Below, piece by piece: positions 21,956 through 33,673 of a stretch of 64,000 bases of DNA. The position numbers were made by a program, and so were the translations under genes. The stretch is from Flaveria trinervia (taxonomy: Eukaryota > Streptophyta > Magnoliopsida > Asterales > Asteraceae). The notes below the pieces were generated by a model. That model saw only the letters and a list, made by a program, of their open reading frames with translations, searched no databases and was not told the origin of the DNA. The stretch is taken from assembly GCA_025506515.1 (NCBI GenBank), contig CM046452.1, positions 46,625,562 to 46,689,561 on the forward strand, read 5' to 3'. Position 1 is the stretch's first letter. Every line of letters starts with the position of its first letter.

Positions 21956-22093
21956 GATCACGTCTGAGGTGATCAACAATTTTGTTAAAAGGATCACGTC
22001 TGAGGTGATCAACAGTTTTTCAAATTAAAAAGGGTCATGTCTGAGATGATCAACGGTCATAATGTTTTATCAATAGTTAACAAGTTAAGTATT
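21956..22093 (+). mobile_element. Element E piece 2: hairpin part of the spacer
   Basis: 138 bp of family-D spacer between elements D and C. It contains the rest of the hairpin split by D (21961-21974, other arm at 9250-9254), a perfect hairpin GATCAC/GTGATC (21992-22010) and GGTCAT/ATGATC (22033-22051, one G-T pair), all with loop GTCTGAG. The last five bases (22089-22093, GTATT) are the target duplication of element C. Confidence 0.85.
22089..22093. repeat. Target-site duplication of element C (GTATT; partner at 34603-34607)
   Basis: Identical five bases flank the outermost TG of the inverted left LTR and the CA of the right LTR, showing the whole 12.5-kb unit integrated, or was later altered, strictly between these points. 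Confidence 0.85.
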
Positions 22094-23054
22094 TGACAAG
22101 ATCAGCGATCACAAGTTTGATGTATTAGGATTCAAAGCAGCGAAATACGAACAAGAATTAGACAAATTGTAGCAAGCAATCGATACTTGTATGCATAAGA
22201 GCGCATACGGTTATAGGGAGAGAATGTTTGTTTCTGATTTCAAGGAATGTTTATAGATATAGAATATTTCTAATCAAATCATTCAAAAACTTCATTCATT
22301 CATCACACCTATTACAATAGGTTGTCACTCCTATATAGAGTGCAACAATCACTGCTGTTATCACGGGAAGTGACAACTGGCAGATCTAATACAAAAATAA
22401 CTAACTCTTAACAACTACTGAAATGTTCACAACTACTGAGAACATATCAGAGTGTTAAGTACAAAATATAAAACTACTGAAACTACAACGACTGAAGAAC
22501 AAGCTCTTCAGTCGTTTTACAAAACTACTGAAACATAAAACTACTGAAACTAGAAATATAAAACTACTGATATCACAACTACTGAAGAAGTACTCTTCAG
22601 CAGTTGTGACAAACTACTGACGCTTCAGTACTTGATCTTCAGACTTTGACCTTCAGATGTTTCATCAGCTGATGACTTCAGTAGATATCATCAGCTGATG
22701 TCTTCAGTCTTTGTCTTCAGACTTTGTACATCAGTTGTTGATCTTCAGCACTTGTAAACTCTTCAGCTGTTGTACTTCAGTACTTTGGTCTTTCAGCTTC
22801 AGCACTTGTGTTCTTCAGTTGTTCAGCTTTAGTACTTGTGTTCTTCAGCTGTTCAGCTTCAGTACTTGTGTTCTTCAGCTGTTGTTCTTCAGCACTTTAG
22901 TTCTTCAGCTGTTGGAATCTTCAGCACTTGATCTTCAGCTGTTGAAGTCTTCAGCACTTGTCAAACTGCTGATGAGTCTTTCAGCAGTTGTTGTGATACC
23001 ATGTGGGACTTAGAGGTTTTCTGATCTTGGCTCATTGGTTCTTTTGGTCCAACA
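22094..23054 (-). repeat. Element C left LTR, inverted (961 bp)
   Basis: Plus strand starts TGACAAGATC and ends GGTCCAACA, the reverse complement of the right LTR (33674-34602). The two are nearly identical apart from one about 34-bp tandem unit and scattered substitutions. The conserved 12-bp stem hairpin is at 22487-22516. ORF 22711-23013 is repeat-coded and not a gene. Confidence 0.92.
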
Positions 23055-23076
23055 GCCTGTCAAATGGTATCAGAGC
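23055..23076 (+). other. Element C: residual U5 end and primer-binding site
   Basis: GCCTGTCA (23055-23062) repeats the last seven bases of the right LTR (CCTGTCA, 34596-34602) in the normal orientation, then AA, then the PBS TGGTATCAGAGC (23065-23076). So a few bases of a correctly oriented 5' LTR remain inside the inverted one. 23077-23294 is noncoding leader. Confidence 0.85.
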
Positions 23077-23294
23077 AGGTTAATCATTGATCGATCTAAT
23101 AATTGATCATTGAAACTGCTATTCAAGATCTAAGTTTGATTGAATTAGCTTTTGTTTTTGCAAGAAACGGTTATAGAGATTGAATTTTCTGTATTTCTGG
23201 TCATTCATCCTGAGATCTTCTCTTGGTTTTCATTGTTTGTTGTGGTCTGTTTAAAACTTTTAAAAGCTTGAATTAAATTGTTTTTGAACTGAAA

Positions 23295-24145
23295 ATGACC
23301 ACTCCCTCCAATGATCCTCACAATACTGGTTCCTCAACCAAGCCACCAATGCTGGTTAGGAATGAGTATAACATATGGCAAAGACGTATGCTCCATCACC
23401 TGTCTGTTAACAGCGCAGGTTGTTGGACATCAGTGGTACATGGTCCACACAAGCCTATGGTGAATAACCCGGAAACCAATCAAATGGTTCCGAAGATGAG
23501 GGAGCAATACTCAGATGAGGATAAGAAGTTGCTTGAATTGATGCAAAAGCCCATGGAATTCTGGCCATGGCACTGCCAAATGAAATCTATTCTGGGCTAA
23601 TGCATCATGAAACTGCCCATGACCTCTGGAATGCCTTGAAAGAACAATTTGGAGGAACAGATGAGGTCTTGGCAAATAATAGAGAAATTCTTGCCCAACA
23701 ATATGAGACATTCTCTCATAGAAAGGGTGAGACACTGACTCAACAATATGAGCGGTTCTTTTGTTTGATCTCTGAACTAAAAATGGTCAAACTTGAGTAC
23801 ACAAATATTCAGATGAATAACTGATTTCTCAGATCACTGCCTGAGAGATGGGACACATATACTATTGTCCTACGCTCCAGTGCAAGTTTGGACAAACTAT
23901 CTCTCACCCAACTCCATGGGAAACTGCTCACGTTTGAGAGAGAGATAGAACAGAAGAGAAAGCTGTCTTCATCTGGAAAGCTCACTGAAGACTTGTACCA
24001 GGCAACACTGCCTTGGTGGTCATGAGTCAGAATATGCTTCATCTGAATGCCAGTATGATGAGCATATTAATTTCTCTTCAAGCACTTCTGATTCTGCATT
24101 TGTGAGTGTTGATGGTCAGTTTACTGGGTGTAATAATGACAATCT
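23295..24145 (+). pseudogene. Element C gag core
   Basis: ATG at 23295 gives MTTPSNDPHNTGSS, the family start. The core LMHHETAHDLWNALKEQF and ETLTQQYERFF is well preserved but the frame changes near 23550. A TGA at 23822-23824 interrupts the NNRFLRSLPERW segment (AACAGA to AACTGA-type change). Structural protein of the virus-like particle in intact relatives. Confidence 0.87.
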
Positions 24146-26110
24146 ATGCTCATTATGGATGATCTCAAGGGGATTGCTGATGATGACTTAGAGGAGATGG
24201 ATATTTTGAGCCAAATGGCCCTGATAAATATCAGATCTCAGAAGTTCTATAAAAGAACTGGAAGAAAATTCCCAGGACTCTCTGGCAAAACCAAAGTTGG
24301 TTTTGACAAGAGCAAGTTGAGGTGTCACAAATGCCAAAGGCTTGGACACTTTGCAAGAGAGTGTAGATCAACTGGATCTAACTCCACTGCACCCTTTGTG
24401 ACTTTTCCTGGCAATAGTCAACAACACAGGGGCAACATCCTGTCACTTCTAGTCATCATCCTCAACAACAATCTCCGGCATATTTTGTTCCTCAAGGTCA
24501 AATGCCATATCCGTACCCTTGCTATTACATGCCACAGTCAATTCAAGTTCAAGTTCCTATGGCACCACAACCTCATGCACTACCAGAACCTCAGCCATCC
24601 CAATCTCATCAACAAACTCAACCTCAACAACACAGCTTCTTCACCCCAGGAGTTGTTGACTGGAGCAGTTTACCAGATGACATGTCTGGTCATGATCAAC
24701 TGTTTTCAGGTGCTGGTCAACATGGTGGTGACAGTCCTTTTGGGAATCTGGCTCTTATGGCTTGGAGTTGCTGATACTTCATTTTCTAATGCCTCTACAC
24801 CTCAGGTATCACAGGTATCCTCTGAGGCAAAAGCCAAATTATGTTCTGAACCATGCATAGCAGCATTTGCTCCATTAGAGAAGCAAATGTAGCTCTAATT
24901 AATAAGAACATTGAGCTAGAACAAATAATTTCCAAAAAAAAAGCTGAGTTTGAGTCTGTGCTTAAAGATAAAAATGATGAGATTTATAAACTGAATTGCC
25001 AAATAATTGATGATAAGGCTAGAGAAGAAGTACTTCTAGAGAAGTACAAAGATCTCAAAGAAACCCTTGCAGTACCCAGGTCGAGTGTGATAGATGGGTA
25101 CAATCATGCAAAGGTTTTGAAATGCTTCTTAGTAAGCAATCGCTTCAAATGTGAAGTTTGGAATTGGTTACAATCACACTGCTCCACCTACAGATTTTAC
25201 CCCAAGAGCAGAGGTAGAATCTGATGGTGAGAGTGATAACCAATCCATCACATCATGTGATCTACCTTCTGATACAGCACAATCAGAAGTAGCGGTCAGC
25301 ATCAAGCCCTCTTTGAACTTATCAGCTGATGTTGATGGTCAAATGCTGACATTCACATGATAATGAGTTGATCAACTCAGGAGTTAATTCTGAAGGTCCT
25401 GAAAGGACTAGAGAGCAGGATCTAACACCTGAAGTTCAAACTTCAACTGCTGTCAGTACTGAAGAGAAGAAAACTGACAGTAGAAAGAGTTTGAAGACTA
25501 CTAAAGAGGCAGTCAAGAAAGCAAACAATGCTTCCAAAGCATTAAGAACAAGTCTTCAGTTGCTTCACCCTCTTTAGTTGATGATCAACCTAAGATGAAG
25601 AAGAAACCATGTGAAGTATGTGGTTTGTTCAATCATCTTACAGATGATTGTTGGTACAAAAGAGGTTCCAAACTCAAACAAAAAGAAGAAATTAAAGAGA
25701 AAATGGTAAAAAGAAAACTGAGTTTGAGACCACATTTGTATCAGCAACATCAAATCCTGTAACCCTTAAGTCCTCAAAGAATCCAAAAGGAAGGGGTTAA
25801 ACAGGTGACAGCTGAGAATGCTCAGAAGAAGAAGGTGCAACATAGGAACTTATCAAACTCCACTGGCAATGTGTCTGATGAGCTGAAAGCTTTATCACAA
25901 AATCAGACACAGCTGGTAATGATCTGGTTCAACTATGTTGAAACCACAGAAAAGGAGGTCCAAGCCAAAGGACTCCTCTTCTACACCATCTTCTTCCTCT
26001 CAGGCTGTTGTTTCAAATAAACCTATTAGTTTACCATCTATTGATGAGACCAGGCCCAAAACCAAAAAGGTTTGGGTCTCTAAAACTAACTGATTGTTTA
26101 TTATTGCAGG
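24146..26110 (+). pseudogene. Element C gag C-terminal part with two zinc knuckles
   Basis: First zinc knuckle at 24323-24364 (CHKCQRLGHFAREC), intact. A Pro/Gln-rich linker (24420-24700) and a Lys/Glu coiled-coil-like stretch (24880-25080, INKNIELEQIISKKK) follow. A Ser/Thr/Lys-rich part leads to a second zinc knuckle at 25610-25651 (CEVCGLFNHLTDDC). The tail is Lys/Ser/Gln-rich and ends before protease. Several frame changes. The second knuckle is outside the usual nucleocapsid position and recurs in A, F and G. Confidence 0.82.
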
Positions 26111-26500
26111 GTTCTTCAACATGCCAAAGTAGCATCTGGTATGTAGACAGTGGGGGATCTATGCACATGACTGGGAACAGCTCTCTTCTTCATGACTACT
26201 CTAAGGAAAGAAGGGATTTGTCTCTTTTGGCAATGATGCTAGGGGTTACATCATCGGTAAGGGCTTTGTCTCCAATGGAGAAATCAAATTTGATGATGTT
26301 AATCATGTGGAAAATCTCAAGTACAATCTCTTGAGTGTCAGTCAAATGTGTGATAAAGGCCATGTTGCCCTTTTCACCAGTCAAAACTGTAGGATTCTGT
26401 CATCCAAAGTTTTGCACTTGATTGACAAGGTGTTGGATGATCACACTCTCCTGAAAGCCAACAGGACAGGAAGAGTGTATGCCTTAGATCTTTCTAAGAA
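26111..26500 (+). pseudogene. Element C aspartic protease
   Basis: Active site YVDSGGSMHMTG intact (about 26140-26175). A single base is missing shortly after (about 26201, in HDYSQGKK), shifting the frame. The conserved end NLLSVSQMCDKGHVALF reads in the next frame from 26307. Confidence 0.87.
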
Positions 26501-27900
26501 ATAGATCTCAAAGGCAATCCTTGCCTATTTTCCAAAGCCTCTTCTCAAGAATCTAAACTGTGGCACAGGAGGCTTGGTCATGTTAATCTCAAACATGAAT
26601 CAGCTTACCCACAATAGTTTAGTCAGAGGCTTACCAATAAAGGAGTTCCACTGTGATGAAACCTGCACTGCTTGTTTAAAAGGAAAACAGCACAAAGTCT
26701 CATTCCCTCCTATTGAAGTGCCTAAGTCCACTGCCTGCTTGCAATTACTGCATATGGATCTATTTGGTCCTGTGAGAGTAATGAGCATGGCAAAGAAGAA
26801 ATACTGTCTGGTAATTGTGGATGATTACTCCAGATTTGTATGGACTTTCTTTCTACATTCAAAGGATGAGGCTGCTCAGAAGATTATTCCACTTTGTGTT
26901 GTACATTGAGAAGCAGTATTCCCTCCAGTCAAGTGTATTAGGAGTGACAATGGAACTGAATTCAGAAATCATACACTTGATGACTTCTATCTTTCAAAGG
27001 GAATCAAAAGGCAGTTTAGCATTCCAAGGACTCCAGAACAAAATGGAGTAGTGGAGAGAAAGAACAGGACCTCATTGAAGCTGCAAGGTCCATGCTGGCT
27101 GACTCAGGTTTGCCACTGACCTTTTGGGCTGAAGCTGTCAACACAGCTTGCTATGTGCAAAATAGAGTTTTAGTAAATCAGAGGTTGATGAAGACTCCAT
27201 ATGAAGTTCTCCATCATTTGGCTCCTCTGATTTCATTTTTCAAAGCATTTGGGTGTCCCTGTTTCATTCTCAACACAAAGGATCAACTCCATAAATTTGA
27301 TCCTAAGGTGGATGCAGGGTATTTTGTTGGTATTCATCTACTTGCAAGGCATACAGAGTCTTCAACTGCTAGACAAAGATGGTTGAAGAAACTCTACATG
27401 TTAAGTTCAATGAATCTCAAAGGACAAGATCCACAAAGCCCTGTGTTATTTGATTTGGACATACTGCAATATGTTCCTTATCAAACTCCTGCTGTTGCTC
27501 CTGTCAACAGTTCACCACCTGGTGGTACTGCTGATGATGATGATGATTGCAGTACTCACCTCTTCAGGTTTAGTGATCAGCTGCCTGATTCAGCTAGACC
27601 TAATGTTCCTGTAGCTCCAGTAGCACCATCCACAACAAATGCTGATGAGATCTCTTCGAATTCAACTCCTTCCTTGAATTACCATCCACTGATTGGTTTC
27701 AAGGAAATGATTCACCATCACCATCTGTTACTGCTGAGCCTGCTACAAACACTTGCACAGATCTCATTGTGTATCAAGATCTGAAGAATCACCCTATGTC
27801 TCAAATCATTGGTGATATCACTGCTGGGTATCAACAAGAAGTCAATTGTCAAATTTCTGCTTCTATGCTCTCTTCATCAGTCAGCAAGAGCCAAAGAATT
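26501..27900 (+). pseudogene. Element C integrase plus linker
   Basis: Zinc-binding part with CTACLKGKQ cysteines (about 26665), first Asp in MDLFGPV, second Asp in the DNGTEF equivalent after a frameshift (about 26885), Glu in NGVVERKNR (27040-27065), and FWAEAVNTACYVQNR. The linker to RT (27400-27900) is Asp/Ser/Pro-rich and contains VLFDLDILQYVPY. Frame breaks near 26500, 26885, 27070 and 27335. Confidence 0.85.
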
Positions 27901-29404
27901 ATCACATTGCTTTAAAGGACAATGGATGGGTTGATGCCATGCAGCTTGAGCTTCTTCAGTTCAAGAAACAGCAAGTGTGGGAACTGGTTCCTCTACCTCC
28001 AGGTAAGTGTGCAATAGGCACTAAATGGGTGTTTAGGAACAAAACTGATGAAAATGGGCTTATTGTTAAGAACAAGGCCAGACTGGTTGTTCAGGGGTTT
28101 GCACAAGAGAAGGTATTGATTATGATGAAACCTTTGCCCCTGTAGCCAGACTGGAAGCAATTCGATTGTTTTTAGCTTATGCTGCTTATCAAAACCTTAA
28201 AGTTTTTCAAATGGATGTCAAAAGTGCATTTTTGTATGGAAAAATTAAAGAAGAGGTTATGTATGTCAACCTCCGGCTTTGAGGACAATAAACATCCTAA
28301 TGGGTGTATAAGCTTGATAAGGCTCTTTATGGGTTAAAACAAGCTCCTAGAGCCTGGTATGAGACATTATCAAACTTTCTTCTGGAAAAATTTCACTAGA
28401 GGCTCCATAGATAAGACTTTATTCATTAAGAAAGCTGGGCAGCATAATCTACTTGTTCAAATTTATGTAGATGATATCATTTTTGCATCCTCTGATCCAA
28501 AGTTGTGTGATGCCTTTACAAAGTTGATGCAACAGAAGTTTGAAATGAGTGCCATGGGAGAATTACAGTTCTTTCTGGGGTTGCAAATCAAACAAAAGGC
28601 TGATGGAATTTTCATTCATCAGTCCAAATACACAAAAGATCTTTTGCAAAAGTTTGATTTACAAAACTGTAAGCCTGTTCTACCCCCATGTGCAGCACCA
28701 CACAACTGGATACAGATCAGAAAGGTAAAGTGGTTGATGAAACACTTTACAGATGTATGATTGGGTCCTTGATGTATTTTAACAGCTTCTAGACCAGATA
28801 TTATGTTTGCTACATGTGTTTGTGCTAGATTTCAGGCTGCACCTAAAGAGTCTCATCTGATTGCAGTCAAGAGGATCTTTAGATATCTGCAAGGCACTCC
28901 ATCTCTAGGTTTATGGTATTCTACTGGACATTCTGGTAAATTAGTTGCTTTTTCTGACAGTGACTATGCAGGGTGTAAGTTGACCAGGAAATCAACTTCT
29001 GGTGGATGTCATTCCTAGGCAACTGCTTGATTTCTTGGCAGAGCAAGAAACAGACCTCAGTGCTACATCAACTGCTGAAGCAGAGTACATTGCGGCTGCA
29101 AGTTGTACATCTCAGGTACTCTGGCTTCAAAACCAACTTTTGGATTATGGCATTACAGAGACTAAGACTCCATTGTTAATGGATAGTGCTTCAGCTCTTT
29201 GCATTGTCAAAAATCCAGTCCAGCACTCTAGGACCAACATATAGAGATCAGACATCATTTTATAAGGGATTGTTTTGAAAAAGGTCTGATTGATCCTAAG
29301 TTTGTGCCTAGTGCTGATGAGCTTGCAGACATTTTTACTAAGCCTTTGGATAGTTCAACTTTCCAAAACCTGGTGTAAGGCTTGGTATGCTGCAGCTAGA
29401 ATAA
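27901..29404 (+). pseudogene. Element C reverse transcriptase and RNase H
   Basis: RT begins with QQVWELVPLPPGKCAIGTKW. The palm motif YVDD is at 28464-28475 with IIFAS following. MSAMGELQFFLGLQI is present. RNase H contains DSDYAGC near 28960 and EAEYIAAASCTS. Breaks: near 28115, 28260, 28385, 28670 and 29010. The stop TAA at 29402-29404 matches the F pol stop position. Confidence 0.88.
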
Positions 29405-30161
29405 GTGACAACTACTGATGATCTTAGTAATAAGTACTGAGATCATTAGTAACTATGTCACATATAAGTACTGATGAGCTCTTTTACCCTCAGCAGTTTC
29501 TATAACTACTGAAGGCTAAATGTCTCACAAGTACTGCAGTACTTCATCTGTTCTAACTCTGCGTAGTCAACTACTGATGCAGTTACAACTACTGCAATCA
29601 GTAAAAACAGATAAGTACTGATGTCCTATGAAACAACTGAACTCAGCCAAAAAGGCTGCTGAATGTGTTGAGGACAGTATGAAACAGCTGAAAAGCTAAG
29701 AATTGACGAAAACAGCTGAAGAGAACTTTCTCTTCAGTCGTTTGTACAACTGTTGTTTCATTCTAAACAACTGAAGCAAAACCATGTCTTCAGTAGTTTT
29801 ATAACTACTGATGACTAATACCAAGTCTTCAGTTGTTTACAACAGCTGATGACAAAACCACTGTCCTCAGTAGTTTCATAACTACTGATGACAACACCAA
29901 GTCCTCAGTTGTTTCAATCATCTGAAGTCAAAACCACGGTCTTCAGTAGTTTTCTAAACTACTGATGCCTAACACCACGACTTCAGCTGTTTCAACGTCT
30001 GAAAGGATAATACCATGTCAACGGTCGTTTAAAACTACTGATGACTAACACCACATCCTTCAGTCGTTTCTTACCCGTACCCTATAATATCCCTAACCTA
30101 AGCTCTCAATGCTTCATCTTCTTCAAACCTAACGTTCCTCTCCAAAACTTCCCTCTTCTCC
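29405..30161 (+). promoter_or_regulatory. Element C pol-ORF3 spacer with TATA-like box and motif array
   Basis: Repeated AACTACTGA / TCAGTAGTT / CAACTGAAG motifs in both orientations, as in the family-S LTR. TATAATATC at 30083, 79 bp before the ORF3 ATG. The F copy has the better TATAAATA at the same distance. No coding frame. Inferred ORF3 promoter. Confidence 0.6.
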
Positions 30162-33100
30162 ATGGCGTCCATGCAAATTAAACCGCGACACAACTGTGTT
30201 GCCTACCTCACTAAATCGCCCATCTGATTAAGTTCGATACTGCTATCGATCTTATGGTTCAGTCCCAATACAATACGGCATTTCTTCTGAATCCCATACT
30301 ACATGCCGAATCCCTTCACAATTTTGGATGAACGTTACTATTACCACTGGGGAGAACAACACACCATCTCTCCAGTCGGTCGTCACGTCAACAAAAAGAA
30401 GTATCATCACTCCTGCAATAATCCGCAAATTCTTCATCTGAATGATGCTAGTTCTCCTGCTGGATATCCGAAGGGCACCACAGATCTATCCTTTGCCCAA
30501 CATGGATATGAAGGTGATCTCGTGCCTCCACTATCATGAAGAAACACTTTAATGACGCTGAGCGCCTAATCTTTCACATGGTGAATGTATGTTTGGCCCC
30601 TAAGACGTCGTCTTGGGATCAAATGTCGACGAAATGGCAGCAGGTAATGTATTCTATCCTTGAGCAACAACCGCTAAACTTTTCAGAAATAATATTTTCA
30701 GAGCTCAAAGATATGGCTCAAAAACTAACTGCCAACCGTTGGATACTTTATCCACGGTTCATAATGACCATTATTACAGACCAGCTTAATGCTGAGGGAC
30801 TTGTTGGCTTGGGAGTCCCTGCTACGGCTGTTCTGCCGGAAGTATACTCCCGGCACAACTCTGACCAGACACTAAAAATGGCTGCCAAGCTGCGAAAACC
30901 CACGCAGTGGAACCCACAGCCACCACCTCCAAATCAAAAGTCACCACCAAACCCACCAAAAAGAAACCCAAAACGGCTACTCAGGGAATTGAGTCCCCTG
31001 AGGATGCCCCTGCAACACAAACGCAGGATATATCACTAGTCCAAACCCCCTAGTGGATACAATGACTCTTCAGCCATAGCCGCTCAGGCTTCCTCTCAAC
31101 AGGAGCCTGCAAGCAACCACACAAGGGGTACCTACATATCTGGGATCTTCCTCACTTGAGGGGATTGCCATTGAAGAGCACCAACCTTCCCAGGTGCACA
31201 CTGCTTCTATCCCTTCACCCCAAACAACCGCCCCTCACAGCCCAACTTTAATAGTTGCACAAGTGCTGACTCAACTGCACTCTCACCCCTCCCCAGAAAC
31301 CACTGACTACTGGGAATACCTCTACAATTGAGGGGGAGGAACACAGTGCACTGAGAACCCACAGCACAGGGGTTTACCACTTCTATCTCCTGGTGTAGAC
31401 AAGGAGTTTAGAATATCTAGTGAGGCTGCCACCTCCTCTGACTCAGCACATGATCAGAATGAGGCTGGTAACATTGCCAAGACCTCACTAGAGGCAACAG
31501 CTGATGATGGACACTGTCCTGAGGCTGGAAGTCCCCAGTACCAAGCACAAGGGGCACATGCATCAACTGGTCTACACCCAGTGCATGTAATCCTGCTCTA
31601 AGCAGGAGGTCAGATGATTCAGCTTCGGCTGATGATGACCTGGGCTTTTCTACGATGTTCTTGCCCAGAACACAATCCTTGAAGAGAAAGTCAGTAGGCT
31701 GCAAAACCTACTTGATCAACTCTCCCAAGGAGGAAAGACCATCTGCCTCTACCCACCCACAGATGGCACCTTCACTTGAAGGTTCCCCAAACACTGAGCC
31801 ACTCCAAACTCAACCACCTGCCTCTGCTTCAGGCCCTACTTCTCAGGAACAGAACCCTCCTGAGCAAATAGTGCTGTACTTCAAAATTCCCTCCCTCTCA
31901 TCACACCCATAATCACTGATATTGTGACTAAAGCCATTGATGAGAGGCTTTCCTCCACTTTACAGCCCCTGATTGATGCTGCTGTACAAAAGACTCTTTC
32001 TGCGGTACAAACCCCTTCCTCCAATGCATCCAAAAAGGGGAGAGTACTGCAGTGAAAGAAAAGAAGAGGAAAAGATCCAAGGAAAAAAGGAAGCGAAGCA
32101 AGCCCAAAAGGAGGAGAGAGAAAACAGCAACCACTGCTCACCTACAAGCGAAAGAAAGGTGCTGATGATCACATTGCTGAAGATAAAGCCTTGAAGCTAC
32201 TGATAAAAGAGGATGATGCCGACACAGCAGATCAATGGACAACATCATTGATCAGCTGTTTAGGCAAGGCCATGACACCAATAAACTTGACTATGAGATT
32301 CGACGACTAGAGATTGAAGAAATCCAGAATAGATGGGCAAGTTATGAAGTGTTAGAAAGAGAAAGGCTTGAAATCATGATTATATTTATTGCAAAATATC
32401 TTGGAAGATCAATGATCGAAATCAAAGCTTGGTCCAGGGACAGTATCTTGGCAATCACCACCAAGATCTGTTCGTCTGAAGCATATACTAAGGGGCTTGT
32501 TATTGAAGCTTTGAATGAAGCGGGTGCTGGGAGCAGGACTGAGCTAGCCAAGCAATCAAAAGCCACACTCACCTCAAGGATGCTAGAACAGCCTGTCAAC
32601 ATTCCGCACCACCAAAACCACCACCACCAAAACACAACCCACCCAACCCTCCTTACCCTCAAAACCCATAGCTGATGATATACCTTGAAGAAGAAGAGAA
32701 GGATATTGAGGCTAGAAGATGATGAAGAAGATGATGAAGACAGGCTGCCGCTCTCAGCTGTGATTCAGTTGCCTAAGGCCACAAGTCACTCCTCAGCAAT
32801 TACTCCTGAAGTCCAGAGACAAATGGTTAAAGTGAAGCTAGAAGAAGAAGAGCTTCATAAACAGCATGATGAGGAATTGCTGAAGAGAGTTGACAAAGCT
32901 TATGCAGCCACATCTTCTACATCAATATGAAGAAGCAAGCCCTCAGACTTTACACTCTCAGGCATACCTTTCAATATCAAAAGGAAAGAGTGAGGATTTG
33001 GCCTGATCCCAGGGTCTCTCACAGAATTCATAAGAAAAATATACCTCAGAGATACATTGGCCAGGTGAAAAAGATCATAGATGAAGTGATCTCTCTGGTC

Positions 33101-33457
33101 TTTGTAGTTTCACCCTGGGAAATCCTAGAAGACTTCAAGAAAGCCTACAAAGCTAATCTAACCCTCAGAAGATGCTGGAAAACAAAATAGTGAAAAAGGG
33201 GTTAGTTTACAAGAGGCTTGAGGAAGTCAGGAAAAATGAGCTCCAGTTGTTCTAGAGGGTAATCACCCGGATGAGTTTGCTTACAGAATAATAACAACTG
33301 TGGAGCTAAAGAATGGAAACAGGCCAAATACCTGTCTGAGTATTATGGGCCTGAATCATTGTTTGAAGGAGGTGCTGAAGAGCTAACCATGGAGGAACAA
33401 ATCACCTTCCTTGAGGCCTACACAAGAGAGTCGTACAGACTCATTATGGGGAAGTGA
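30162..33457 (+). pseudogene. Element C ORF3
   Basis: ATG at 30162 (MASMQIKPRHN). A TGA comes after about 21 codons, and frame changes follow. The N-terminal domain HDAERLIFHMVN-like to LYPRFIMTII spans about 30536-30790. A Pro/Thr/Gln-rich low-complexity region follows, then a Lys/Glu-rich charged region (32040-32200), MDNIIDQLFRQGHDT, a coil, and the conserved C-terminal SHRIHKKNIPQRYIGQVKK (about 33015-33075). Ends TGA at 33455-33457. About 1,090 codons if intact. Strongly basic patches could suit a nuclear or nucleic-acid-binding role, but this is a guess. No signal peptide or transmembrane segment is apparent. Confidence 0.75.
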
Positions 33458-33673
33458 ATCTCATGAATGGGATAACAACTCTGTGTCCTGTTCCCCAAAA
33501 TAGAGTTCCCATTCATACTCTTCCAAACAAATATTTGAGGTTTCTTCCCAGGCCGGAGCATACATGGGTCATCTTCTCTACTGATCAAGAAGGAAAAAGA
33601 CCAACACTTTGCCAACAATAAGTGGGACAACGAATAATTTAGAGGTTTTGGCTGCATTGGTTCAGGGGGAGTT
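33458..33673 (+). other. Element C 3' untranslated region and polypurine tract
   Basis: Short noncoding stretch after ORF3, ending with the polypurine tract CAGGGGGAG just before the 3' LTR (33663-33671). F has the same arrangement at 52411-52629. Confidence 0.75.

Noticed and set aside
22711..23013. 100-residue repetitive ORF
   Set aside because: Same LTR repeat artefact in the inverted LTR of C.
22094..23054. Solo LTR of another element inserted in reverse next to C
   Set aside because: No duplication flanks this LTR alone (GTATT left, GCCTG right), whereas GTATT matches the far end of C at 34603; no normally oriented 5' LTR remains outside it.
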